Positions 1 to 14,150 of a DNA stretch of 64,000 nt are shown here, one piece after another. The DNA comes from Cardinalis cardinalis (lineage: Eukaryota; Chordata; Aves; Passeriformes; Cardinalidae). How positions within the stretch are numbered: the first letter of the stretch is position 1; the number at the start of each line of letters is the position of its first letter. The DNA lies in NCBI GenBank assembly GCA_014549065.1, contig JACDOX010000003.1, positions 16,309,877 through 16,373,876 on the forward strand. Reading direction: 5' to 3'. Made by a program: the position numbers and the translations under genes. Under the pieces are notes generated by a model. It was not told the origin of the DNA. It was given only the letters and a program-made list of their open reading frames with translations, and ran no database searches.

Positions 1-3000
1 GGAAGGCAATGCTCTCTCCAGTTGTTCCCCTGCCACGGCGACTCACCAACGGGGCACGGCCTGTGTGTGTGACAGCATCCCATTAACATCCTGCCTACCT
101 CTACAGTAAAGGCTTCTCCTGAAGGAGGCAGGAGACAAAAGCTGAATTTCCTAGGGGAGGTGACCCGGGGCAGGAGAAGGCTTGTTTATCATCTGTCTCT
201 GGAAGGATTTTCAGAACTCATCATCTCTGANAATCTCCCCCACGGCTAATTAACCACAAAGAGAAACCTCGTCTGGGACCAGGAGTGCAGGCCTCCTGTA
301 ATCTTGCAGAATTCAGAGACAGGCAATTATCAGCTCATGTAGTGGGGCTTTTACTACAAAATGGCACTGTAAATAAACCAGATCTAAGCTCCAAACAAAA
401 TTATTTCATCTTGATGGAGACTATTCTGGCAAATTACTAGAAAAGCTTTTAGGGAGAACATGTAATTCAAATAATNTGCAGTCATTGTTTGTCAACTGAA
501 AAGGAAAAGCAGATCTTTGTAGTCACAGACTACGTTTACTGAAGTCTTAAAAGCAGTTTTTCTCTAATCTCTGATAACTTCACTGTTGCCCATCACACTA
601 GGAATGTGACCATCCTCTGCAGCCTTGTTTGCAGCTGTGTTTTTCCTTTCCTTGTGGCTGTGTTTTNAAATACTTGCATTGTAATCATCCCCCTTTCTTC
701 TACTTGGTCTCATAGGTGCCAGGGTCATTTCCTAAATAAANTTTTTNAAAAATTAAATATTTAAACACTCTTTAAATAGAGGAATCAAGACCAAATACAT
801 AACAGTTCTTTGTAGGCTGCCGCATAACCTGGTATGTGAACAAGATACTACAGCTGAGGACCAGAGAATAAAATATGACCAATAAAGAGCGATGTACAAT
901 GTTTTTATACAAAGAGTTTAAAAGCCCAATCCATCCTCAACTGAGTGTGGTGAGGTGAGTGTTGTGAAAAGCCTGAGCACAGAACAGAATTATGCCAGCC
1001 TGACAANCTGCTCTAGCCTGGGCAGAACTGAACATAGCAGGGGCTCTGCATGGTTATTTCTTTCAGCCAGGCTGTGTGTAAACAGCTGGATTGCAGCCTG
1101 TTACAAATTACTACACTTGCTCAGAGAGCTTTTTCAGCTATGAAAATGAGGATTAGGAAAAATGGACAAACTGCTGCACTGCTCCAAATTGTCCTGATGT
1201 ATCTATCACAAATATTGCTAGTCAAAGCAGTCTTCAGAGAAAAGGAAATGTCATTTTAAGTTACTTTAAGTATAAAGTTGGGTTTTTTCCCTTTAAATAG
1301 TTGCTAATATGAAATAAAACAAAAAGCTGAATAAGGTGTAAAATACATTCAAATTATTGAAATACCTATTTTTCAAAAACCTCAAGCTCTGAATGACAGC
1401 AAAATTGGTTTTTGGTATATCACATTTATATATCCCATCTTTTTCTCTTAGCCAAGACAGTGACACTAATAAATATGTACATGACCACCGGATATTCTAA
1501 AATTCAGAACTAATACTTTCTAAAATGAATATAAATCATACATAAACATGCCATATAAAACCTCTGTACTNCAAACACTCACCTGGGGTTAACTTATCCA
1601 TGACTTCGGATTTCTGTGGGATTTTGTTTCAATGCATACTTTATTTTATAAAGATTTTGATTTGTGTTCCCCATAGAACTTTACCATATATTATGGTGAG
1701 AAATGGTTACACATGTTTAATGGCTTAAAAACAAATGAACCAAATTTAATGTCTGAAAGAAAGCACCAAATAAATTGAAAAAATAAAGCAAAGTAATTAT
1801 CTTTTAAAAGTAAAATAAAATTAATTACAAATACCTGCTAGACTGCACATAGCTAACCAGTAGACTATGTAGACTAATAGTAGACCTTGCTTGAAAAGGA
1901 CAAGGTGGTGTTAGCTGACTCCATTATTTGTTCTTTAGGTCAGAGGGGAAATAAAGCAAATATAGTTTCTAGGAGCTTAAATTTTCATGTTTAGAAANAC
2001 TTACTGGTTCTTTAATGAGCTGGAACTGTACTTTGAAATCAAGAATTTCTGGTTGATATAAAATATTCTACTGTCCTTTGGCAGCTTTTAACTCTGAGCC
2101 AAAAAACAAGCAATCATTTACATCAGTCAGATTAGAAAGATAAGTTGAAGGTGAGATTTATGCTGCTAGGACTTNCTCCAGAATACAGTGAGGTCAACAG
2201 AAAAGCTTTCCCTTCCATGAGACCTTTAATATANTTTGCATAAGATGAAAATTACTTTTTATAGTCAATCCTTTGCTAGGAGAGGCATTGCATTAAGGCA
2301 GCTATGACATTCATTTCTTCCTCTTATGGAAGTTCTTTATAATACAACAGTTTGTANATATCCCAGGGTAAATCTGAGAAGACTTTAAATTAGTATGAGG
2401 AACAGCNTGACTTTTCCTTACTTTGAAGACTTAAAGCAGTTATGTTACCAGTTAGAGAAAAATCCCAACAGAGGAACTGAGAAACAGTCACCAAGTGAAT
2501 CAGCAAAATCAGGCACAGCTGCAGCAATGTTAATGGTAACCAAGGACAAAATATTCACAGCCAGCAAGACAACCAGTGCAGTGGTCTGTCTGGTTTGGCA
2601 GGCAAACAGAGTATTCACTTCCTCTGAATTTTCATCTAACACTTTTAGAAGCGTTACATTCATTAGCTAAGGGAGAGCAATGCACAAAAGCAAAGACAGA
2701 AACTGTGCATTCTGTGACTACTGTGTGTGTATATATCAACATTTTGCTACTAGATAGGCCTTTTTTTCCCCCTTTGAATTCAGATTTGTCTTTGCATGGT
2801 GTCTGCTTATACAGTAATCAGCCTTTCCTCACCTCAAGACCTTTGAACACACTGGNAGATATTAAATTTGGTGGGCACAAATATTAAGTTCCTACAACAT
2901 AGTGCANAAAAGAAAGGCAGGACAGTGCCCTNCATGGGAGGAAATTCCAGGGCAGGAACTCCATAGTGTCCAGTGCCCATCTGTCCAGTGAATCACTCTT

Positions 3001-5350
3001 TGTGAATCACTCCTTGTGCCTGAGCAGCANTGAAGAACTTGGAGCCAGGTAAGGGACTAGAGGAGGGAAATGGAGAAAAAGGGGAGGGAACAGGTGAGAC
3101 ATTTAAAGTGGTGACAGAAGGGAGTGCAAGGAATTTGCATTTGTAAAAATACAAATACACAAACCCATAGGAAATACAACTTCATTGGTTTTTCTGACCA
3201 CAGAATAAATGTTGAAGTTGGGCTGCTGACAACATTGATGTCATTGAANAGGTGCAAAAATATGATGTCCTTGATCCTGTCATGACCCTCCAGACTGGGA
3301 AACATACAAAGTCCTGCTGACTCTGTAGTCCAGGCAGAAGCTAGAGACAATTTATGCAATTTATCCACTAAACCTGCAATGAATTCTGCATTGGCCTGTC
3401 TTCACAGAGGGAAGGAAGCTTAACTGGCCAGAGCTTAGAGATCTATTTAGACCCTCTGGGGTCCCAAGAAAGAAATCCAACTTTTAAAACTTTAAAGGAT
3501 AGCCCCCACATGCTTGTACATCTTATTCTAAATAAACACTAGAAATGTTAGAATTAAAATGCAAAATGAGTAGGGCAGGCAAAGCAGTTAAAAATGTGAC
3601 ACATCCTCCTACCTCCTCTGCCCACTATGTCCTTGCACAATGAGTCCTTACTTCTACATGACTTTAGTAAAACAAGTGTATGGTTGTTATGCTGTGTTCT
3701 GAGTGTACNAAGTACCTCCTGAGCCTCATGTGTTTGATGACTGCAGGTATGTGACTAAGGGACAGCAAACTGGCTGCTTCTCTCTGATTCCCAGAACTAC
3801 TTCTATCCCCTCTGAGAGCAAGGNGTTGAACACCAGCATTCCAGCAAGAAATTCTTTACTATTACCGNCCTTTACATCCACAAAAGAAATGCATATAGGG
3901 TCAGATACCCCTGCTTTCCTAATTACTAGGCAATGACTTGAGGTCAATNGGAATTTGAGTTCTCAGCTCTTAAAAACATTGTATTTCTGACAATAACTTT
4001 TAAAGGAAATACCATACCATTGCATGGCAAAATATTCCCTGACCAAAAGAAATTTAAATTGAGGTCNCATATTCTACATATGGAAAGACTATTCAAGAAA
4101 ATTACTTTTGATTTTATATAGGACCACATATTCTTCTCTTTTAATAAAAGGACTAGCTCTTACAATTTATATGGCTTTAAAAAAATGGTGATAACTCAGA
4201 GCACTTTTCATTTGAACTGGTTTTTGTTTATTTGTTTGAATCAGATTCAAGTGCAGCCATGTAGTCTTATCTCCCTGCTTAAATTCCTATTTTCTATAAC
4301 ATAGCTTTGTAAACCTGAACCAAAACTAAGGCCTTTTTGTTTAGTACCTGTAAATTTAAGTGGCACAAGCAGTGAAATAATATTTTGCACTGAGGAACAC
4401 ATTGCACCAAATTCAGACCAAGGCTAGCTGCTGATTTCAGAGGCCTCACATCTGAATCTCTCTAGAGCTGAATTTGCCTCAGTATAAATAAAAGCAGTAA
4501 ATGTCACTTTTCTTACAGAAGGGAGTCACAGTTAGCCAAGCCATGTAGCCTCTTTTCCCAGAAAGCATATTGATCTTTTTGTTCTGTATTTCCTCTAAGG
4601 AACTCCAACATAACTGATGGGTTGATCTCTTAATTTCTTGGTTAACAGGAGAACATCCAAGCAATATTAGTAGTTGAATTTAGTTTCTAGATGAATTTCA
4701 AATGGGTCCCTTCCCTCAAAGTGTGAAAACAATGAGCAATTTACTGATGCCCTTCTCAAATTCGAGACGATATCCTCACTGTAAAGAACAAAGGACCTGA
4801 GTATTGAAGTCTCAGTAAGAGAATTGCCACAGACTTCAGTTACTGCATTGAGTCCCACTGTATCTCTGATCAAAAGTGATTGTGAAATAAATAGAAACTT
4901 TTTTGACAAATTGAAGAACTCAGCTACTGAAAATGTGCTTAGGACAGGTAAACTATATTGGCAGTCATGCCATGGAATAATAATAGCAGATTTAATGCTC
5001 TGATAATATTAGAGGACAAAGTTACATATTTTTTTTAAATTTTTGTATTCTCTTTTCTGGTTGCAAATAAAAATCTTTAATAACATCTGAGAAATATTTT
5101 AGATGTTTTCTTTTTAGGGCTATAAGTGAGATAAAGTACTTAATGTAAAGGTACAAATTATTTCAGAAATAATGTACACAGCTATTTACTTGTTTCCTAC
5201 AAAATCCCAGTTATCACAATGTATTTAAATCAGCATATTGTAGTATTCTCAGTGGAAAGTTTCAGAACATCTGTTTATTTCAGAGTCTGGAACTGAAGAT
5301 AAAAATAAGACAAATAAAATCTCAGAAGATATTAATAGCTACATACTTAC
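1..5350. other. Upstream non-coding sequence
   Basis: AT-rich DNA with scattered N bases and no recognised gene. Two spliced-looking pieces were seen on the - strand. One is 2449-2666, open in one frame and membrane-like; the other is 88-148, flanked by ccctag and gtaggc but stopped in the frame needed to follow the 5351-5405 exon. It may be intron of a - strand gene such as INPP1. Confidence 0.5.
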
Positions 5351-5405
5351 CAAGCTCATTAATAAATTCATTGGATTCTTCCACAGCAATGTTTCTTTTC
5401 CTAAC
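5351..5405 (-). CDS. INPP1: Candidate internal coding exon resembling INPP1 (tentative)
   Basis: On the - strand a 55-nt segment is flanked by a good acceptor (ttttgtttccag) and a perfect donor (gtaagt). It reads VRKRNIAVEESNEFINEL and ends one base into a Gly codon. Human inositol polyphosphate 1-phosphatase has EKNIFGEESNEFTNDWG at residues 73-89, so the candidate shares NI, EESNEF, N and the split Gly. The first Glu of EES is a metal ligand in that lithium-sensitive phosphatase family. INPP1 is the head-to-head neighbour of HIBCH in mammals, so position and strand fit. Against the call, I could not find the N-terminal coding exon between here and 17.8 kb, nor the following exon to the left. 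A second acceptor (gttag) would start the exon at 5400. Confidence 0.42.
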
Positions 5406-8400
5406 CTGGAAACAAAATTATTGACAGTAAAAAAACCCAACATATGTTTAGTTTTTCAACAGAATGCTAGTTTAGGTCTGAAGGACCTATTCTGCAGCGT
5501 GTACTGGCCTAAAGTTCTATTACAACAACTGGGGTCAGACTTCAGGCAAAGAGCAGGTGCTACATTAGTGGCTTGTGTTTGGCAAGGATTGAGAATGGAC
5601 AGTTTATTTAATCTAGTTGCCATGATATAGCTTCTGTGATATAGCCTGGTTTAGAGAAGCAGCTCCTGTTGAAGGCTGAAACATAGCTTTGAGAAAGTTT
5701 GTTCCTTCCACTTAATGTCTTATTTTACCCACAGTTACCAAAGCATCTTTCTCTTACAGAATTATATAGTAAAATATAAGAAAATGGACCTCAGGTATTT
5801 GTATATGGCTGGGGGAACAACACCACTCCCAGGTATCAGGTTTCAGTTCAGGACAGCTACTCGTTTTCCCGAAGTCTGTCTGGAAGTGTTGGCAGGATCT
5901 AAATGACCTTACAAAGGACTATTTCTCAAACAGAAACAAAAGGTTATTGAACTGCTTCCCAGTTCTGAATTTTNCACTGTCTTATTAGACAAGGTCAAGC
6001 TTTCAACCATCTGCTATGGCACCTCACTAAAGGTGTTTTGGAGGCAAAGTGGAAAAAGGGAGCAAACTTGATGAATNCTATCAATTCAGAGTACACAAGT
6101 ACTGCCAAAAAAACCGTGGTGGAAAACTTAAACATTCTGATTTAGTGTCTCTAAGGTGCATAAAAGAGTAACTGCCTGTGGCGTTTTAGCTTTGCAGTGA
6201 GGAACAGCAAAGTGCCTCCTCACGTCATTGAGCTGAGAGCTCCCAGGGGCTGGGCTGGATGTCGCTCTGTGCTCTGTGCTCGGCACCGTGACCAAAAGCG
6301 CCACCTGATTCCACCTGGCTGTTCCTCCCTGCTGCACAGAGAGCACGGGTTCCTCTGCACTGGCTAATAAAGCATTTCAAACNGAGCACTTCTACTCTAG
6401 GAGACAGCTGGAATCTCAATCCACCTCTAAATTTTTCAGTGAAGCTTTTACAGATTTCCATTGTCTTAGTCTCTTGCAGATTGTGATCTATTTATAGCAG
6501 CTCAGCTATTTCTAAACCTCAAGCAGACAGAAAACTGATGCGTCATTGCAAGGGTATGCCTTTGAAATGGCTGGGTGGGAAAAGAAAAAAAAATCCAAAA
6601 CACAGGAAGGCAACAAAATTAGAAAAAATACTCTTTGTCTATGTAACACTATTAACACTCCTTACCCTTTTTCTGTATCTCCTGACTTCCTAAATCAGCA
6701 CATCAACTATGAATTCTAAGTACCTGTGCTTTTTAAAGTCATTTACTAGTTCCTTTTCTTCCTTCCCTTCTCTTCCCCTATAAATAGCTCTATAAATAGT
6801 TGAGTAAAAGCCTGTTGCCTGCAGAGTTAGACGATTTTATCTGCTTTTCAGATGTACAACCTAGCTCCCTGAGGACTTCTTGTATTGCTACAGCATGCTG
6901 TTAACTCTTTGTTACCAGAAGGTTCAAAACTGTTAAAGCACCTGTGAGGGAGGAAAAAACATTAATTACATGTGCAAAACCAATTGCAAAAGGAATAATT
7001 CTATTTTAGCATAATATATGGTTTGATTTTTTTTCACACATAGAGAAGTTCAAACATGGATTTTTTTAAGATTTACAGGGGAAAAAAACCCAGGATGTTC
7101 TCCTCCTTTCAAAAATAATGTGTTAGTGTTAGAAAGGTTCCAGGAAGGATGCTGAAAAGTTTGGACTGATTTCTCTGCCTGGAACAGCTGAGTAGTCCAG
7201 TATTCATTAGTCAGATAAAGAGGCTAATTAGCAGGGATATAGCAGATCTAGAAAGTCCTGAATTGGAGAAGGCAAATTCATTTACTCCTTCTTCTCATAC
7301 ATGGAAAATGAAACATCAAATGAAGCTATGAGCAGACCTGTCCAAAACTTGCAAAGATACTGTAGATGCTAAAGGTTTGTCACGTGCCAGCAAAGGAACA
7401 CGCACAGAAGAGAAATCCCCAGGTTACTGGATTTTTTTTGTTTCCAAGACCTGAAATCTTCTGGGGAACAACCAAAAGGTACTAGAATAACAATAAATTA
7501 ATATTTCTCAAAAATTTCTGTATCACAATTTATTTCCCCTTAAGTTTTTGAAAATATCTTACATTCTTCTGATGAAATGTTTCNAGGTTTTGCAGTTCTC
7601 CTTTGGGCCACAGGTGGTTTCATGAGCCCATGAGTTCCCATGGCCTCCATGTAGTAAATATCACTAATCCTCATACTTTGTCTTAAAAATAATTTATAGA
7701 TATACTGANTTGGGAAAGAATTTTTCCTATTCCAGAATGGTAGAGCCATTCTTATTTATTTAAAGCAGCAGCATTTCCTACCTGAGTGACAGAAGGAGAA
7801 GCCAGAGCAAGCTATCAGCAGCTGGCCCCTCCTTGTCATCAGCTGTATCCAAGTCACAAAAGCAGTAGTNAAACGTTCCTCCTGTCTTCCACAGCCTTGG
7901 CCACTGATAGCAGGAACAGCAGGGAATGTTCAGGAAAGCCTAAGGTCTCAGTTCCTTCTTTCTTTGTAGTATGTGTGCTGAATAACATAACTACAGAGAG
8001 TGCAAATGCCATCAGCTCTGAACTGTAGGGGGGTTTTGTTCTTCAGGTTGAAGTGGAATAAAAAAGTTAAACAATTAAACTAAACACTGTGGAGTACAAT
8101 TGTGAATCAGCCCTCCTGATGCCTAAAAACCCTTCAGACAGCACTCTCGCAAGTAAGACTTCTAATCTTGAAAATTCTCCAGGAAACTGTGTTATTTATA
8201 ATTTTCATTGGCAAAAATGAAAATGTGGATAGACACAAATGTACATGACACATAGGTTGTCTGTCTACCTCATATGTCTCACTTCCTAAATTAGTAACTT
8301 AAGCATAAACTAGCATTCCAAATAGTAATACTGGAAAAGAATTTCAAGGACTTCAGACTGCAATGTATTTTAAATTTTGGTTCAGCAGCAACAAATTTTA

Positions 8401-11400
8401 AGTCAATGCAGTATCACTAAAATAGAATGCAGTCATTAGTTTACAAAACCTGTTTTATCTTATTGATCCTTAAGTTTATGAGCTAAACAAAACTGGTAAA
8501 CCTTTGGACTTGAGCAGGGTGAGGGTGATCTGGCAACAACAGTGGCTGAACAAATATACCCAGTTCATACAGAAAGGTGCAAGAGAGGAAATGGANATTG
8601 GAAGGTTGGTTACTAATTAACCCAGGCCTATTCAGGAAAGGGAGAGAGAAATTGAACAAAACTACCATTTCAGTTTAGCTGTTTCCTGAGCTAAAGCTCT
8701 TTAGAAACACATCTGAACTATAGTTTTTTTTCTGAGACAAGTCTACAGTACTCACAGTCTAAGTATTAGATAGGGGTGAAAGATTCTAACAGATTTGCAA
8801 AGAGTTCCTCCTCCTGGAAGAGTGAAGGTTACACAGTGGGGGTCACTGCAGTCAGGTTTCTGGGTGCTGAAGTCACATCTTGAAGGGAGAATGTTTTCCT
8901 TCACCTCCCAGAATGATGACACATACTCCAGAGAGAGCTGCTCTGGTTGTTGCTCTGCAGTGACAAAGTCACAACCCCTTGGTGCAGTCATTCTGTGGTG
9001 AGTAATTATGGTACCTACAAGCACTATGACTGGTTGCTGTGAATAACTGACAAAAGCAAATGAGTCCCTGGGAAACAGACAGATGATTGCAAATACCTTA
9101 CAACCACCTGAAATGACAAACTGGGGAACATGACGGAGTTTGGGGCTATTTACTTCTGTAAATATAAACACTAAGCTTTTTTTCTTTACTTAAAAAGTAA
9201 AGAAGGTGGGAAATTCTTGGATAGGTGGGAAGTTTCCTCAGAAGAAATGATAAATTGAGAGACTCCTGTGGAAAGGAGTGTGGCTGAGTGAGCACATTTT
9301 AGGACATGGAGGATTTGTTTGTCCTGTGCTAAAAAAATAGGCTCATTACCTTCTGCAGAATTGGGTAACAGGTGGCAGAGTTACAGGCTCACATGTGAAG
9401 CCATGGTCAAATTATTTACTTGGAAAGAAAAAGCATGCATCTCTTGTAACACAGACCTTTTCAATATCAGTTTATAAAAGTTTTCTTTAAGATATAACTG
9501 GAAAATATATTCCATGTGTTGATTTGTAAAGCAACACAGCAATTCAAAGCATCTGAACCTTNTTCCTCTGGATCCCATAATCCTGGGTCATTGTGCTGTG
9601 TGGCTTTTTACTGGAACATGCACTGCAAACATACAGATAAACTATATTTATGTTTTAGCTCACTAATAGGAACAACGACAAGATGCCATTTGTTATCACC
9701 AGTGTATGGTGTCCTACTGTGTCATCTAAAAGGTTAATGTTGTTATTACAATGAAACAGATGACTTTCTTTACTTCACAGAAGTGAGAACTAAAATAGAA
9801 GAGTGAAAAGGCAACAAAGGAATTTCTCATTGCCTGCTTCTTCAGACTATTCAAAATATGCTGAAAATGGTATGTTGCTGTTGTAATTGAGGTGACAGAG
9901 AGATGTACCTGCAAAATTCAGCTGTCTCTTACTAGGAAGNGAACTGGTCAATGGTGAATATTCCAAAAGGCTCACAAGAGCTAAGGGATGCTAGTGGTGA
10001 CACAGGAAAGGAAATGCACAGTTCAAATGTGTTTCATGATTCTCCTGCTCAGTCATGGGGAAAAAAATTCTATTAACATTTCAAACTGAAAATTAATTTC
10101 TCTCCCTCCTTTTTTTTACATAAAGTCTCTGCTTTATTATGAAATTATTTTAATTTAGCATAAAACAAACAAAAGATGTTTTGTCTTAGTGCTGGCCCAA
10201 ACTTCCTCTTCTTTATTTTTAAGCTATAAATGCCAATAAAATCACTTTTCAAAGGTCTTACATTTACAGAATAGTGTCTCAGACTAATTCTACATGGTGC
10301 AACTTCTCCTAGGCAGAAGCACAGCCTTTAATTACATGCTTTAATTATGTGCAGGTCCCAGATTGAAACCCTGCTGTTAACTCCTGCAGTTAACTGTACA
10401 ATAAAGCACCTTCTCACTCCTAGAGCCTGAAGAAGTGCTCTTAGCAACAGCTCTATGAGGGAGTGCCTGCATTTTTCTTGGCAGACAGAGGTGTGTCAAA
10501 GTATGACTCAATCACCTTGAGTTCCATGTTATTTCTGAAATAATTGTATATATTCCCTTGCAGAGCTGCTGGCAGCATGAGCCTCTGCTCCAGCCTGCTA
10601 TTGCAGACACACAGTGATGGACTGTCTGGGTTTGGACAGGAGAACCAGTGGCACCATGAAATCCATGGAGCAGATGCAAGACTGACATTACAGAGAGGAG
10701 CTAATGAGACTAGAAAACATGTATTTCCTTTGGAACAATTTAAATCTATGCTGTGCCCTGCCACAGCTGCCACTGCCTTTTTCACTGAGCACTAAATCCC
10801 TAGGGAAGTATATCCACTCAATAAGTGCTCAAGGAACCAAGTACTCTGTCCCTGTCACTGCAAGTTTGTTTATGATCCAGGGTGATCATATTTCTTCCTT
10901 GAAAAAAAAACCAAAAAAACAAAGCAAAGACAAATACTTCTCCCTCTGACTTGCTACACATCCTTCTGCCAGGTTAATCATTATACACAGAGCTGATAAA
11001 TTGAGTCGCATTGAAACTCATGATTACCCCATATTGGACACTAATAATTTATACTTTGAACACAATATATCTGCAGCAGTGAGTGATAGATGCTTATTTG
11101 ATAGNTTAAAGGCCTCTGTTTATTCTACTGACCTATTTTTTCCCCTCATTATTAAGTTTTTCCATTCTGCTCTGCTGTCCTTTGCATCATTTGTGGCATT
11201 GAGATATCTTTCCCTAAGCAATGTTCAAGTCATTCTTTTACAGTTTTCACTGTACTCCAGGATGAAATGAAACAGAAAGAAATTTTGAAGAATATTCTTA
11301 ATATTGACTTTTAAAACAAAATGCAGTTATTTTAAAGTGAAAATAATACTTGAGTGAGGTGCCAGACTAGAAACACATGAAGGTTTGAATACACCACATC

Positions 11401-13499
11401 TATTTAATAAGATACTGTCACACTGTCAGCCAAGCTGCACTGCTGAAGAGCCTCACTTTAATTTAGAGTAACAAATTCTTGAAATAAACATCTGAGGTGC
11501 TCAATTCCCTGGTCTGCCAGAAAGCTACTAATTTGCATCNAATGCTTTTGTCCTTAATTCACTATGATTCTGATGGAGACAGAATTACCTATTCTGATAG
11601 GTAACTAGTCATTCACTGTGACCCCTGAGAAGGAAGCAGATGGTTCAAGACCAAAGTGTGTGACGTTCCAGCTGAACAACAGATAGAACAGGGAGGCCAA
11701 GANGAATCTTACATATAAGACTGAGCTCCTAAAATAGATTTTTAGTGACTCTAAATGTTTGGGTGATTTTTCCCTTTTTTTTTTCCTTGCTTCTCAAGTA
11801 ATATAATTCTGCCACAACAGATAGATCATATAAGAAAAAAATCAGGCTAATGGTAGTTGGCAAGATAAGCATATAATCTGCATTTAAAATCTGATGTACA
11901 TTCATTGATATAAAAGGTAGGAAAAGCACTACCTCCAAAGTTAACTGAACCAATGCTAAATATGAGGTAGAATTACAAGCAAGCCAACNGTGCTTCAAAA
12001 TGCTACTGACAGAGGAATTTCTGCAATGTTTTAAAGTAAATGAGTCAAGTGACATGAACTTAATATTTGGAATATTGTTCCTCCTCTGGCTCAGTATGTA
12101 ATTCCAGTGGATTATAATTATGAGCTACATAAGATTCAGTGGAAGGTTAGAAGGATATATTTAAAATATTATTCACCAGTCATAAATAAGACTTTTAAAA
12201 CACCAGGATAATTAGTTCCATTAAAGTTACATCTCCATTGATAGGGCTCTACCTCTTGCTAGCACAAGTCGATCAGCTGATTTCTCTGTTGTGTCACATA
12301 GAAATGTGTTAATTAGGCTTATTCATAACTTCCTTTGTTTCAGAGCCTAAAAGTTATGACTACATTTGCCTTCCAATGCTAAGGTAAAATTTTCAGAGCT
12401 ACAGGAGACAGGCTGTGGAGGAAGGCACTGAAGTCAGTGAGCCCAGTTCCCAGGCTTGAGGCTTCTACTCACTAGGAGGAAATTACATGCTCTGCACAAT
12501 ATTTTTTTTCAGGTATCTCCTGTACTTTCAGAGTCAAATTCATTATTTGGCTGTTACTGTTATTGTGAATCATTAAAGANCACATCCTGATAAAAGATTC
12601 TGCATCAGTAATATATATGGAAGGTCTGATGCTGGTGAGAAATCTAGTCAAAACCAATGCATGGGTAGAGTTTTGGCTTGGGAAGAATGTGTGCAGTTTA
12701 GTCCTGTGAGGACAGTGCTGAGGAGGATTATATATTGTAAAATCTCTATTTCAGACAGCTAAGTCAAACCAAGTCAGAAACTCACAGCTGTTGAGGACCC
12801 TTGGTTCTTGGAGTCTATCAGAGAGATTCCTTAAGAAACAGCACTACCNCTTTACACTCCATACCAGTGTCTAGTTCCTTACTAGTTCCACGGCTATTTT
12901 CATGTAATACAAGCAAAGCACCTCAAATAACAACCAGTTAACACAAATAAGCTTGATTTTAATTTCGTAGAGAAGCACACCAAATAAATCTTGAATTAAC
13001 TGATATTCTGGGACAGTGCTATTTCAAGAGGTCCAACAGGGACAGTATTTTGAAATACAGACCCACATGGTGTGAAAACCACATGCCTTCTTCTCTTCCT
13101 ACATACAGGCAGCTCTGACTCTCACAGAATCAAGCACACACATTGAGAGCAGAACAGCAGACGTGATGACACAACGAGATGCAATACAGATACCACTTCC
13201 TAACAGACTCCTCAAGGCTGGAAGGCAAGCTTCCCTGCCGTCACTTGCTTCATCCTNTCCAGACCTGGGAGACTCAAGAACTGATTATACAGCCAAAGAC
13301 ACCCTCAGCAGTGAGATATCTTTGGGTTATTTTTTTGGTCCACTAGAAGTTAACTGTCCTACCAAGAAAAAAATGCACTTTCCTCTAGCCCCATTCCCAC
13401 ACACACTCCCTACAGCTATTTCCACCCACGCTACAGCTCTTTTTAACTGTGTNTAAAAAGCTGAGAGCGAGAGAAATGTGTTGCTGCTGCTGGTGCTCC
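5406..13499. other. Upstream non-coding sequence
   Basis: Mostly AT-rich sequence without a recognised gene. The longest - strand frame (8752-9171) has no recognisable domain. A homeodomain-type TAATTA-rich stretch lies at 10325-10400. Confidence 0.5.
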
Positions 13500-14150
13500 T
13501 CCTCCTCAGGTGGGCGGGTTGGTAGCTGGTCAGTTTTCTGCAGCATTTCTCATTGCTAAATGCGTGGGAGGCTGAGAGCAGAAAGGGAAGGAAGCGGTCC
13601 TCTTAGGAAGGGAGGCGTACCGAAGCGAGTGGGAAGCAAATAGCCCCTTCCCACCGGCACATGTGCAATTATATGCAATTGAAAAACGCACACAATAGAC
13701 CTGCAAGCAGAGCTTTCCAAGCTGTAGTCCTGAAAGGTATCAAACAGCTTGGGTCTCAAAGCCAAAGTCGGGGGTGACCAGATCTCTGGGAAGACAGCAT
13801 TTTTCACCCACGGAGAACAGGCTCGTGGGGAGGAAAAGGAGGAGGGAAGAGGGCGTTCCTTACAGTTATGGCTTTGTACGTAGGTGGAGGGTGGTTCGGG
13901 GAGAGGAGTGACAGATTGCNGGTGGCAGCAGGGAAGAAAGCTGTGGGAGGGTGTTTGCCCAGGGTCCCGTCTCACCCAGGGGCTTCTGGCAGGGTGGCTG
14001 CAGCACGAGTGCTGTGGCTAAGCCGGGCTGGTGGGAGGAGAGGAACTCACTGCTGGATGGACCGCGCCTGCATCCTCTCTCGGCTCATCGACACGGCAGC
14101 ATCTGCAGCAGCACACAGCCACTCCCACGCTGTCCCCGGTGCTCTCTGAG
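13500..14150. promoter_or_regulatory. Secondary CpG-rich patch, possible promoter or 5' UTR exon on the - strand
   Basis: More than 20 CpG dinucleotides fall within about 640 bp, against very few in the flanks. On the - strand a strong donor gtgagt (14045-14050 on the + strand) follows a GC-rich segment that could be a first exon ending at 14051. Another donor, gtgaga, lies near 13970. No coding potential is recognised. A 5' exon of INPP1 is one possibility. Confidence 0.3.

Noticed and set aside
88..148. Possible - strand exon bounded by ccctag and gtaggc
   Set aside because: The frame needed to continue from the 5351-5405 exon contains a stop, and no protein similarity was seen in the other frames.
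8752..9171. 139-codon - strand open frame
   Set aside because: No recognisable domain or splice context, and the composition is as expected for translated non-coding DNA.
13556..13975. 139-codon - strand open frame
   Set aside because: It coincides with a CpG-rich patch. It is proline- and serine-rich with no known similarity.
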